Assembly: GCA_023458315.1 (NCBI GenBank) | Contig: JAEXAH010000050.1 | Coordinates: 1 to 64,000 of the forward strand | Length of the DNA stretch: 64,000 nt | Source of the DNA: Pseudomonadota bacterium | GTDB taxonomy: Bacteria; Pseudomonadota; Alphaproteobacteria; Rhodospirillales; Magnetospirillaceae | Direction of reading: 5' to 3' | Shown: positions 6,938-14,594 of the stretch, in pieces | Layout: the number at the start of each line of letters is the position of its first letter | How positions within the stretch are numbered: the stretch's first letter is position 1 | Notes under the pieces: model-generated | Seen by the model: the letters and a program-made list of their open reading frames with translations, nothing else | Told to the model about the DNA's origin: nothing | Database searches by the model: none | Position numbers and translations under genes: made by a program

Positions 6938-8151
6938 GAATTTCCCCGGATCACCAAGGCGGCATCGGTGCCGCCAAAGCCGAACGATGTTTTCAGCGCA
7001 TGGCGCACTGGCTGTGTCACCGCCGCCCCCATGACATGGCGCAGCGGCGGCCCCACCGGCTGCTCCAGATTGCGGGTGGCGTGCAGCCGCCCCGCCCGCA
7101 TCTGCAACAGGACCGCCGCCACCTCCACCGCCCCGGCGGCGGACAGGCCGTGGCCCAGCACCGATTTCGAGGCGTTGACCCAGGCATGGCCCAGCCCGGC
7201 TGCGGCCAGGGTGGCGGCTTCGACCTCGTCGCCCTTGGGCGTTCCGGTGGCGTGGGCGTTGACGTAATCCACATCGCCGGGCCGCAAGCCCGCCTGGGCC
7301 AAAGCCTGGGCGATGGCCCGGCGCTGCCCGGCGCCGTCCGGCTCGGGGCCACGGCTGCCATCGGCCACCTGGGCGGCGCCCACCAGCGTGCCATAGCCCG
7401 GCCCGGCCAGATCGCCCCGGCACAGCACCAGCGCCGCCGAACACTCGCCATAGAGAAAGCCGTCATGATCGCTATCGAACGGGCGGCAGGCCGAACCCGG
7501 CCGTTCGGCGAAGCGCGGCGCGCCCAAAGCGCCCAGCGAGCGCATGCCCAGCAGATCGAGGGCCGAGACATCCTGCAACGCCCCCAGCGCGATGCAGGCA
7601 TCGACCCGGCCCGACCGCACCGCCTCGGCCGCCTGGATCACCGCCACGGTGCCGCTGGCCGAGGCGGCGCCGACACTGAACGCGAAGCCGCGAATGGCAA
7701 AGACCGAGGTCAACAGGCCGCACATCTCGCTGTCCAGATAGACATGCCCGGCGCGCGGCGGCACCAGATTGGGCCGGGCGGCATAATCGCGGGCCATCAG
7801 CGCCTGTTCCCGCGCGAACAGATTGGAGCCGCCGACCACCAGCCCGATGCGTTCCGGCGCCACCGAGTCCAGCCCGGCCTCGCGCCAGGCTTCGTCCACC
7901 ACCGCCACGGCGACGGCCGTCCCGAAACCGGCGGTGCGGGCCAGCCGCGGCGGCAGGATTTGCGGCGGATCGGCCATCTCGACGCCCAGGAACGGCGCCG
8001 CGCCCTCGGGCGCCGCCCGGCCCGGCCGGGTCAGCGGGCCGAACACGTCGCGTCCCTCCAGCAAGCCGTCGATCAGGCTGGCCTTGCCGTAGCCCAGGCC
8101 GCTGGCCGCGCCGATCCCGGCGAAGACGATGTCAGGCGCCGCGTTGGGCAT
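6934..8151 (-). CDS. decarboxylating ketosynthase (KS-S) of the beta-branch cassette
   Basis: A 405-aa stand-alone ketosynthase. The Cys of the usual active-site TACSS motif is Ser here (S164 in GAASASG), while both catalytic histidines remain (NAHATGT and the His of KSVLGHG). That Cys-to-Ser change marks the family (PksF, CurC, MupG) that decarboxylates malonyl-ACP to acetyl-ACP instead of condensing. Role: makes the acetyl-ACP donor used by the HMG-synthase-like enzyme. Start chosen at ATG 8151, which lies 20 bases inside the end of the donor ACP gene, so translation is coupled to it. An upstream in-frame ATG at 8211 would add residues with no KS character. Confidence 0.93.
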   Translation of the reverse strand: MPNAAPDIVFAGIGAASGLGYGKASLIDGLLEGRDVFGPLTRPGRAAPEGAAPFLGVEMADPPQILPPRLARTAGFGTAVAVAVVDEAWREAGLDSVAPERIGLVVGGSNLFAREQALMARDYAARPNLVPPRAGHVYLDSEMCGLLTSVFAIRGFAFSVGAASASGTVAVIQAAEAVRSGRVDACIALGALQDVSALDLLGMRSLGALGAPRFAERPGSACRPFDSDHDGFLYGECSAALVLCRGDLAGPGYGTLVGAAQVADGSRGPEPDGAGQRRAIAQALAQAGLRPGDVDYVNAHATGTPKGDEVEAATLAAAGLGHAWVNASKSVLGHGLSAAGAVEVAAVLLQMRAGRLHATRNLEQPVGPPLRHVMGAAVTQPVRHALKTSFGFGGTDAALVIRGNS

Positions 8152-8377
8152 GCAGCAGATCGGCCAGTTCGCCCAAATTCTTCGGCCCGTGCAGCCGCAC
8201 CAGCGGCACATCCAGGCCGATGGCTTCCAGGGTGTTCATGACCACCTCGGTCCGCTCGATGGAATCGAGGCCAAGCTCGGCCATGCTATCGCCGCCGCCG
8301 ATGGCGCGGCCCTCAAGCTCGGGCACCACGTCGCGGATTTGTGCGACGATGACGGCCAGAATGCTGTCACGGTCCAA
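8132..8377 (-). CDS. donor acyl carrier protein of the beta-branch cassette
   Basis: A discrete 81-aa ACP with the phosphopantetheine site GLDSIE (Ser at about residue 39), the flanking LGLDSIERTEVVMN helix II and a final LADLLHAQ helix. No ATG gives a sensible length. TTG at 8377 sits 6 bases after a GGGGG ribosome-binding site, 19 bases after the stop of the HMG-synthase-like gene, and gives a standard ACP length, so I take TTG as the start. An ATG at 8446 would overlap the upstream gene by 50 bases and add unrelated residues. Role by position: malonyl is loaded by the trans AT, decarboxylated by the adjacent KS-S, and the resulting acetyl-ACP is the donor for beta-branching. Confidence 0.88.
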   Translation of the reverse strand: MDRDSILAVIVAQIRDVVPELEGRAIGGGDSMAELGLDSIERTEVVMNTLEAIGLDVPLVRLHGPKNLGELADLLHAQRGA

Positions 8378-8396
8378 GATCGCCCCCTTTGCGGCT

Positions 8397-9653
8397 TCAG
8401 ACGAAACGGTACTGACGGTGGTAGCCCGCCATGCCCTCGAGCGCAAGCCGCCCCTGGCCCTGATAGGCGGCCCAGGCGGCGGGAATGGTGTCGGGGGCGA
8501 TGGTAGCGTCCTTTTGGCCGAAGCGGATCACCTGAGTGCCGCGCAGCAGGTCTTCATACTCGGTCAGAGTCAAAGCGTGGCGGCGGTCCAATTGCCCGGC
8601 GATGTCGCGGGCGCGCAGCAGATTTTGGCCCTCGGGAGTAACAACGCCGCTGAAGAACTCGGAACAGCAGCCCGAGCCATACGAGAACAGGCCGACCCGG
8701 CACGGCGCCGCCAGATCGGCGCTTTGCAGCAGCCCGGCCAGTCCCAGGAACACCGAACCACCGGCGGTGTTCCCGACCCGTTGGCCGAAGGCAAGGCTTG
8801 GCCCCAGGCGGCGGCTGAAATCGGCCTCGATCTCGTCCGGCTTGGCCTTGTACAGCTTGCGCATCAACTGGCGGTGCGCGCCCTTGACCATGCCGCCGAA
8901 CGGGGTGTGGAAACACAGATAGTGGAAGGTGCTGCGGAAATCGGCGCCCTCCACCCGGCGGGCGTAATCGCGGTAAGCCCGTTCGCAGCAATCCAGATAG
9001 GCCATCAGCGACAGATCGGCGTCGCCCGCCTCGGTATCGGGACCGGGGCGGCAGGTGTCCATGACCTCGAACCCGTGATTGCCATAGGCTCCGGCATCCA
9101 GGCGCAGGACATGCGGCTGATCGCTGACCAGCATGGCCACCGCCCCGGCGCCGGAACTGGGCTCGGAATAGGCCCATTCCTGGATGGCGGCGGCATCGGC
9201 CAGGGCGAAGCGCGACAGATCGGTGCACACCACCAGCGCCTTGCCCCCCGGCGAGGTGCCGGACAGCACGAAATTGACCGCCATCTGCAATCCGGCGGTG
9301 CCGGAATAACAAGCCTGCTTGATCTCGAACAGGCGGCAATTGCCGCCCAGCCCCAGGTGATGGTGGATATAGGTACTCAGCGACTTGCCGAAATCGATGC
9401 CCGATTCGGTGCAGGTCACCACCATCTCGATGCGCGCCCGCTGTTCCGGCGGCAGGGCATCCACCAGCGGCTTGGCGGCGTTGACGGCGAAGGTGACGGG
9501 GTCCTCGAACGGCAGGGCCACCGTCTTTTCGCGCATCAGCAGATTGTCGAAACGCGGCATGTCCAGACCGCGATGGACGCACAATTCCCGCACGTCCAGA
9601 CAGGCGGCGCCGCCATAGACGTTCAGCGCTTCGATCCCGGCGGCAATGGCCAT
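8397..9653 (-). CDS. HMG-CoA-synthase-like enzyme (HCS) for polyketide beta-branching
   Basis: A 418-aa 3-hydroxy-3-methylglutaryl synthase homologue. It adds acetyl-ACP to the beta-keto group of an ACP-bound polyketide. Catalytic Cys115 is in KQACYSGTAG, the general-base Glu in CTESGIDFGKS, and the acceptor-site His in FHTPFGGMVKGAH. The length is normal for the family (PksG, CurD, MupH). Start ATG 9653 overlaps the stop codon of the P450 gene (TGATG). With the ACP, KS-S and ECH1 genes that follow, it forms the standard HCS cassette. Its substrate is most likely the chain on the tandem ACPs of PKS1 module 5, which carry the Trp mark of beta-branching ACPs. Confidence 0.95.
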   Translation of the reverse strand: MAIAAGIEALNVYGGAACLDVRELCVHRGLDMPRFDNLLMREKTVALPFEDPVTFAVNAAKPLVDALPPEQRARIEMVVTCTESGIDFGKSLSTYIHHHLGLGGNCRLFEIKQACYSGTAGLQMAVNFVLSGTSPGGKALVVCTDLSRFALADAAAIQEWAYSEPSSGAGAVAMLVSDQPHVLRLDAGAYGNHGFEVMDTCRPGPDTEAGDADLSLMAYLDCCERAYRDYARRVEGADFRSTFHYLCFHTPFGGMVKGAHRQLMRKLYKAKPDEIEADFSRRLGPSLAFGQRVGNTAGGSVFLGLAGLLQSADLAAPCRVGLFSYGSGCCSEFFSGVVTPEGQNLLRARDIAGQLDRRHALTLTEYEDLLRGTQVIRFGQKDATIAPDTIPAAWAAYQGQGRLALEGMAGYHRQYRFV

Positions 9654-10891
9654 CAGCCGCGCCCCACCCGCACCGGCAAACAGGCCAGACCACGGGCGTT
9701 CAGGCGGTCGGTGCGCCAGCGCGCCGTGCCATTGGCGGTGATGCTGGGCCAGCGGTCCAGCAGCTTGTTGAACGCCACCAGCCCTTCCAGCCGGGCCAGC
9801 GGCGCCCCCAGGCAGATATGCGGCCCGCCGCCGAAGGTGTAATGGGGATTGGCGATGCGGCCCACGTCCAGGCTGTCGGGATCGGCGAAGCGCGCCGGGT
9901 CGCGGTTGACGGCGCCGATCATCCCCAGGATGGGGCTGCCCGCCGGGATTTTCACCCCGGCGATCTCGGCATCCTCGCGCGCGACGCGCAGGATCATGTT
10001 GCCGCCCGGCTCGCAGCGCAGGAATTCCTCGACCGCGTGGCGCACCAGCGCGCGGTCGGCGCGCAGCCGCTCCATCTGCTCGGGATTGCGCAGCAGCAGC
10101 CACAGGCCGTTGCCGATCAGCGTCACCGTGGTTTCATGCCCGGCGATCAGCATGGACACCATGTTGATCAGGGTTTCCTCTTCGTCCAGCTTGCCCTCGT
10201 CCTGGGCGCGCACGGCGATGTCGGTCATGCTGCCGTCGGGCTTGGCCCGGTGCTGGGCCAAAAAGCCGCGCAGGAAGACCTTGAACTCCTCCAGCGCGTC
10301 CAAGGCGTGCTGCTTGTCCTCGGGCGACAGCATGATGTCGGCGATGCGGATCAGCGCCTCGCTCCAACGGTAGATGTCGGCATCCATGTCCTCGGGCACG
10401 CCCATCAGCTTGCACAGCACCCGCAACGGCATGGGACCGGCGAAATCGCGGATCAGGTCGATCTCGCCCTCGTCCGGCAAAGCGGCCAGCAGGCGGTCGG
10501 CCTCGGCCTCGATCAGCGGCGTCACGTCCTTCATGGCCTGGGCCTTGAAGGCGTGTTCCCAGATGCCGCGCATGCGCTGGTGGTCGGCGCCGTCCACGTT
10601 GATCATCTGCGGCTGCACGCCCCGGTACAGGGCATAACCGACCGGATCGCGCTCGCGGTATTCGTCACTGTTCCAGCCGGGTTTCCAATAGCGGCTATCG
10701 CGGCCGATCACCGGCGATTTCATCACCTGGCCAAAGGCTTCGTGCCCCAGGACGAAATACACCCCCGATTGTTCGTCCAGATGCACCGGCCCCTGGGCCT
10801 GCAAGGCGCGCAGGCGCGGATAGGGGTCTTCCAGGAACGATTGCTCGTACAACATGGACCACCAATCGTGGCCAACCACCGGCTTGTTCAT
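9653..10891 (-). CDS. cytochrome P450
   Basis: A 412-aa bacterial class I P450 without membrane anchor. The I-helix oxygen-activation motif AGHETT lies at about residues 250-255, the ExxR-region pattern follows, and the haem loop FGGGPHICLGAP places the axial ligand at Cys360. ATG 10891 has AAGGGGGA upstream. The gene is 24 bases after the methyltransferase gene and its stop overlaps the HCS start, so it belongs to the biosynthetic unit. Role: oxidative tailoring of the polyketide. Together with the adjacent O-methyltransferase-like gene it could close a methylenedioxy bridge, as in sesbanimides, by oxidising an O-methyl group onto a neighbouring hydroxyl. That is inference. Simple hydroxylation is the alternative. 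No ferredoxin gene is in the window. Confidence 0.92.
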   Translation of the reverse strand: MNKPVVGHDWWSMLYEQSFLEDPYPRLRALQAQGPVHLDEQSGVYFVLGHEAFGQVMKSPVIGRDSRYWKPGWNSDEYRERDPVGYALYRGVQPQMINVDGADHQRMRGIWEHAFKAQAMKDVTPLIEAEADRLLAALPDEGEIDLIRDFAGPMPLRVLCKLMGVPEDMDADIYRWSEALIRIADIMLSPEDKQHALDALEEFKVFLRGFLAQHRAKPDGSMTDIAVRAQDEGKLDEEETLINMVSMLIAGHETTVTLIGNGLWLLLRNPEQMERLRADRALVRHAVEEFLRCEPGGNMILRVAREDAEIAGVKIPAGSPILGMIGAVNRDPARFADPDSLDVGRIANPHYTFGGGPHICLGAPLARLEGLVAFNKLLDRWPSITANGTARWRTDRLNARGLACLPVRVGRG

Positions 10892-10915
10892 CGCGTCCCC
10901 CTTTTCGCCCGCCCG

Positions 10916-11734
10916 TCAGGGGCGTGCCGCGTAGATGTGAAACACCTCGGCCCCCGGCTGGCACAGCGGGTGCCGCGCCAGCGAGGTTTGGAACCCGCGC
11001 CGCCCCAGATCGGCCGCCAGTTCCCGCGCCGCCGCCTCGCCGTGATGGGCCTCGACCAGCAATTGCCGGATGGCGGGCCAATCGTCCTCGGCCAGCCCGG
11101 CCAGAACTTCGGCCTCGGCGCCCTCGGTATCGATCTTCAGCAAATCAACATTTGTGATGCCCAGCGCCGCCAGTTGCGCCGACAGCGGCTCGACCTGGGC
11201 GCGCACCCGCACCGGCCGCAGCAGATCATCGACGAAGGAGGTGTCCGCCGCCGCCTCGGTGGCGCCGGTGCGTTCCAGGATGTCCTGCACACCGTCGCTT
11301 TGCCGTACGGAATTGGGCCCACCGCCCAACATGGCGCGCAGCCCCCCGGCCATGCGCTCGCCCAGGGCATGGTCCTGGGTGGACAGCGCCGAGACGCCGG
11401 GAAAATAATCGAATTCGGCCCAGCCGGAACCGGCGCCCAGCGCCAGCGGCACCGCCAGCGCCGGAGGGTCCAGCGCCGCCATGTTGCGTTCCAGCGCGGC
11501 GAAGGCCTCGGGCATGGGCTCGAAGGCGACGATGCGGGCATCGGGACAGCAATCGCGCACATAAAGCGCGAACAGGCCGATATTGGCGCCCACGTCCAGC
11601 ACGACGGCGCCGGGCGGCAGGGTCAGGCCGTGCGCCGCCAAATTCTCGGCGAAAATCTCGTGCACCGAGAAATCCACCTCGTAGGTATTGACGCAGGCGA
11701 TGACGCGGCCATCGGGCAAGGTGGCGGATTGCAT
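10916..11734 (-). CDS. FkbM-family SAM-dependent methyltransferase
   Basis: A 272-aa class I methyltransferase. The SAM-binding signature VLDVGANIGLFALYV lies at about residues 45-60, the acidic loop FEPMPEAF after it, and the FkbM-type motif LLKIDTEGAEAEVL in the C-terminal half. FkbM relatives usually methylate a hydroxyl on polyketides or sugars. It is the first gene of the minus-strand biosynthetic unit. ATG 11734 follows a strong GGGGGGA site, and an ATG further upstream (near 12064) would run into the divergent promoter region. It lies next to the P450 gene, so O-methylation before or after P450 oxidation is likely. A 3-O-methylation of a PKS hydroxyl is the most direct guess. Confidence 0.85.
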   Translation of the reverse strand: MQSATLPDGRVIACVNTYEVDFSVHEIFAENLAAHGLTLPPGAVVLDVGANIGLFALYVRDCCPDARIVAFEPMPEAFAALERNMAALDPPALAVPLALGAGSGWAEFDYFPGVSALSTQDHALGERMAGGLRAMLGGGPNSVRQSDGVQDILERTGATEAAADTSFVDDLLRPVRVRAQVEPLSAQLAALGITNVDLLKIDTEGAEAEVLAGLAEDDWPAIRQLLVEAHHGEAAARELAADLGRRGFQTSLARHPLCQPGAEVFHIYAARP

Positions 11735-11869
11735 GGGCGTCCCCCCGGAACGGCAAGGCGTTCGCACCGACACCGCAGGGCGAACATGGGCCGGAAGTTT
11801 CCCCCATGCGGTCAGACCCGTCAAGGCATCGGCTTGGCATAGGGGCCGGGCCTCTGTTATGCAGGAGGC
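11735..11869. promoter_or_regulatory. divergent promoter region of the biosynthetic unit and metallophosphoesterase gene
   Basis: 135 bases separate the outward-facing methyltransferase and metallophosphoesterase genes, so it must hold at least the promoter of the minus-strand cassette. A short inverted repeat GTTCGC (11760-11765) / GCGAAC (11780-11785) is the only symmetrical element I see. No clear -35/-10 pair was found for the minus strand. Confidence 0.35.
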
Positions 11870-12709
11870 ATGAGGCTTTTGGCGATCAGCGACCTGCATC
11901 TGGCCAGCGCCGACAACCGTGCCGCCCTGGAGGCCCTGCCCGATCATTCCGATGACTGGCTGATCCTGGCGGGCGACGTCGCCGAGCGCTTCGCCCATCT
12001 GCGTCTGGCCTTCGAGCATCTGACCCGCCGTTTCGCCCGCGTGCTGTGGCTGCCCGGCAATCACGAATTATGGTGCGTCCCCGAAGAGGACGGCACCCCG
12101 CCCCGGCGCGGCGAGGACCGTTACCACGCCCTGGTGGAACTGGCGCGATCCTGTGGCGTCACCACTCCCGAAGACCCCTATCCGCTGTGGGACGGCCCCG
12201 GCGGCCCGTGCGTGGTGGCGCCGCTGTTCCTGCTGTACGATTACAGCTTCCGCCCCGCCGATGTGCCGCGCGACGAGGTGGTGCCGTGGGCGGCGGCGCT
12301 GCGCAATGTCTGCGCCGACGAGACATTGCTGGACCCCGCCCCCTTCGCCAGCCGCGAGGCGTGGTGCGCCGAACGGCTGCGCGTCACCCAGGCGCGGCTG
12401 GCCGCCCTGGACCCCGCCTTGCCGGTGGTGCTGGCCAACCATTTTCCCCTGCGCGCCGACCTGATCCACATCCCGCGCGCCCCGCGCTTCACCCCGTGGT
12501 GCGGCACCACCGCCACCGAGGACTGGCACCGCCGCTTCAACGCCCGCGTGGTGGTCAGCGGCCATCTGCATGTGCGCCGCACCGACCACCGCGACGGCAC
12601 CCGCTTTGAAGAAGTGTCGCTGGGCCATCCCCGCCAGTGGGACATGCGGCGCGGCCTGGATACCTATCTGCGCGAAATCCTCCCCGGTCCAGAACCTGTA
12701 TTCCGGTGA
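11870..12709 (+). CDS. metallophosphoesterase, possibly PptH-like carrier-protein hydrolase
   Basis: A 279-aa calcineurin-type phosphoesterase. All metal-binding blocks are present: DLH (D8, H10), GD (G35-D36), GNHE (N64-H65), NH (in LANHFP) and GHLH near residue 228. The start ATG 11870 has AGGAGG immediately upstream. The long insert between blocks 3 and 4 and the DDWLILAGDVAER / VLWLPGNHELW stretches resemble, from memory, the phosphoesterases encoded next to phosphopantetheinyl transferases, such as mycobacterial PptH, which removes 4-prime-phosphopantetheine from carrier proteins. In a locus with 15 or more carrier domains such an activity would make sense. If the resemblance is only fold-deep, it is a general phosphoesterase acting on an unknown substrate. 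It stands alone, divergent from the methyltransferase and followed by a structured leader. Confidence 0.85.
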   Translation: MRLLAISDLHLASADNRAALEALPDHSDDWLILAGDVAERFAHLRLAFEHLTRRFARVLWLPGNHELWCVPEEDGTPPRRGEDRYHALVELARSCGVTTPEDPYPLWDGPGGPCVVAPLFLLYDYSFRPADVPRDEVVPWAAALRNVCADETLLDPAPFASREAWCAERLRVTQARLAALDPALPVVLANHFPLRADLIHIPRAPRFTPWCGTTATEDWHRRFNARVVVSGHLHVRRTDHRDGTRFEEVSLGHPRQWDMRRGLDTYLREILPGPEPVFR

Positions 12710-12721
12710 TCGTTGCCGATC

Positions 12722-12827
12722 CCCGGCGCCCTCATGCGCCGGGCGGGTTTCTCCGAAACCCTTGGCTTCCGCGGCATAAGCCGCGCGGCCCCTTGGGCCT
12801 AGCCCAAATCCTATTCAGGATTTGGGC
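12722..12827 (+). promoter_or_regulatory. four successive RNA hairpins, leader of the exporter-PKS operon / terminator of the phosphoesterase gene
   Basis: Four stem-loops follow one another: CCCGGCGC/GCGCCGGG (12722-12743), GGGTTT/AAACCC (about 12745-12761), GCGGC/GCCGC with an ATAA loop (12771-12784), and GCCCAAATCCT/AGGATTTGGGC (12802-12827, 11 bp, ATTC loop). The left arm of the last stem can instead pair with TTGGGC at 12793-12798 (loop CTA), so two alternative folds share GCCCAA. The first stem may end the phosphoesterase transcript. The last pair looks like an attenuator-style switch ahead of the exporter gene, 136 bases before its ATG. Confidence 0.45.
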
Positions 12828-12962
12828 ACCCAACTTCTGGATTAATAGCGGAAAACTTTCCGCGCGTGCCATTGCTGGAATTTGGCGATATCATGCGCGC
12901 CGGGGTTTTGGGTGTCCGGCCGGATTCGGCGTGCTCTTTCGGGATGGGGGAATTCCGCCGGA

Positions 12963-14594
12963 ATGCATATTTTCCGTCTGCTCAGTACCGGGGCGTCCGC
13001 CGGTTTCCGCTATGTCCTGGTGGTGACATGCCTTGCGGGCATCGCCAATGCGGCGTTGCTGGGCATGATCAACGAGGCGGCGGAACGCGCGGTGCTGGCC
13101 CGGCCGCTGGGCGGCGACACCATCCTGCTGTACGTGGCGCTGTTCGCCTTTTTCTACGTGGCCGACCGCGCCTCGCTGCGCGAGGCCAACCGGCTGGTGC
13201 AGCACCGGCTGGAGGCGCTGCGCCTGCGCGTCGCCGGGAAAATCCGCCGCGTCGATCTGCGCACCCTGGAAAGCCTGGACCGCGGCGAGCTGTTCGCCAC
13301 CATCGGCCAGGAAATCAACCACCTGTCGCAAAGTCTGCCGCTGCTGGTCAGCGCGGCGCAAAGCAGCCTGCTGCTGGTGTTCTGCCTGCTGTACATCGCC
13401 ACCGTGTCGCTGGCGGCGTTCGCCGTGGTGACGGCCTGCACTGCCCTGGGCCTGGGGCTGTTCTGGCTGCGCCGCCGCCGCCTGGATGAAGCGTTGGTCC
13501 AGGTCCACCACCAGGAAGCGGCCATGCTGGACAGCCTGAGCCACTTCACCCGGGGCTTTCAGGAAATCCGCCTGAACGCCGACCGCAACGACGCGCTGTT
13601 CGCCCATTTCTCGGGCGTGGTCGATACCCTGCGCGACAAGGTGATCGGCGTCGGCGGCAAATGGGTGATCCTGCTGCAATTCGGCAACGCCTTTCTGTAC
13701 GCCCTGGTCGGCGTGGTGATCTTCGTGCTGCCCGCCTTCTTCTCGGGCTACACCGATGCCATTTACAAGATCACCGCCGCCGCCATCTTCTGCGTCGGCC
13801 CGGTCACGGCATTGACCGCCGCAGCGCCGCTTTACGCCCGCGCCGATCTGGGCCTGGGCCATGTCGCCCGGCTGGAGCAACGGCTGCAAAGCGGCCGCCC
13901 GGCGGAACCACTGGCGCAATCGCGCTTCGCCGATTTCAAACTGCTGGAATGCCGGGGCCTGACCTTCAGCTACCGCGAGGCGGACGGCGAAACCTCCTTC
14001 ACCTCGGGACCGCTGGACCTCAGCCTGCGGCGCGGCGAGACGGTGTTCGTCACCGGCGGCAACGGCAGCGGCAAATCCACCGCCATGAAGCTGTTGTGCG
14101 GCCTGTACATTCCCGATGGCGGCAGCATCATCGTTGACGGCGTGACGGTGGAGGCCGATTCCCGCCAGGATTTGCGCGAGATGTTCTCGGCGGTGTTCGC
14201 CGATTTCCATCTGTTCGACCGCCTGTACGGCCTGGAAGATGTCGACCCAGGGCGGGTGGCGGAACTGATCGACGTCATGGAACTGACCGGCAAGGTCGGC
14301 TTTGCCGATGGCGCCTTCACCACCACCAGCCTGTCCACCGGCCAACGCAAACGGCTGGCGCTGATCGTGGCATTGCTGGAGGACCGGCCGATCTATCTGT
14401 TCGACGAATGGGCCGCCGACCAGGACGCCCATTTCCGCCACCTGTTCTACACCCGCCTGCTGCCCGACCTGAAGGCGCGGGGCAAAACGGTGCTGGCCGT
14501 CACCCATGACGACCGCTATTGGCCGGAATGCGACCGCCGCCTGACCATGGATCTGGGAAAAGTGGTGGCGGAATGCGCCGGGGGGGCGGCATGA
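12963..14594 (+). CDS. ABC exporter half-transporter, cyclic-peptide (SyrD/PvdE) type, copy 1
   Basis: A 543-aa fused membrane-ATPase half transporter. The N-terminal 320 residues carry about six hydrophobic helices. The ATPase domain shows Walker A GGNGSGKST, signature LSTGQRKRLAL, Walker B IYLFDEW with the catalytic Glu, and the H-switch THDD. The FFEDxxxFHLFDRLY-like region and the short LSTGQ signature are those of the PvdE/SyrD cyclic peptide exporter group. Start chosen at ATG 12963, where homology-like sequence (HIFRLL) begins. Upstream in-frame starts only add leader sequence. Its stop overlaps the next exporter gene (ATGA), and both lie directly before the AT-ER and PKS genes, so export or compartmental delivery of the peptide-polyketide product is the likely job. 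Confidence 0.9.
   Translation: MHIFRLLSTGASAGFRYVLVVTCLAGIANAALLGMINEAAERAVLARPLGGDTILLYVALFAFFYVADRASLREANRLVQHRLEALRLRVAGKIRRVDLRTLESLDRGELFATIGQEINHLSQSLPLLVSAAQSSLLLVFCLLYIATVSLAAFAVVTACTALGLGLFWLRRRRLDEALVQVHHQEAAMLDSLSHFTRGFQEIRLNADRNDALFAHFSGVVDTLRDKVIGVGGKWVILLQFGNAFLYALVGVVIFVLPAFFSGYTDAIYKITAAAIFCVGPVTALTAAAPLYARADLGLGHVARLEQRLQSGRPAEPLAQSRFADFKLLECRGLTFSYREADGETSFTSGPLDLSLRRGETVFVTGGNGSGKSTAMKLLCGLYIPDGGSIIVDGVTVEADSRQDLREMFSAVFADFHLFDRLYGLEDVDPGRVAELIDVMELTGKVGFADGAFTTTSLSTGQRKRLALIVALLEDRPIYLFDEWAADQDAHFRHLFYTRLLPDLKARGKTVLAVTHDDRYWPECDRRLTMDLGKVVAECAGGAA

Noticed and set aside
11832..11861. TTGGCA, 17 bases, TTATGC as a promoter of the phosphoesterase gene
   Set aside because: Good spacing, but the start site would fall at or just before the ATG and would leave the AGGAGG ribosome-binding site off the mRNA.
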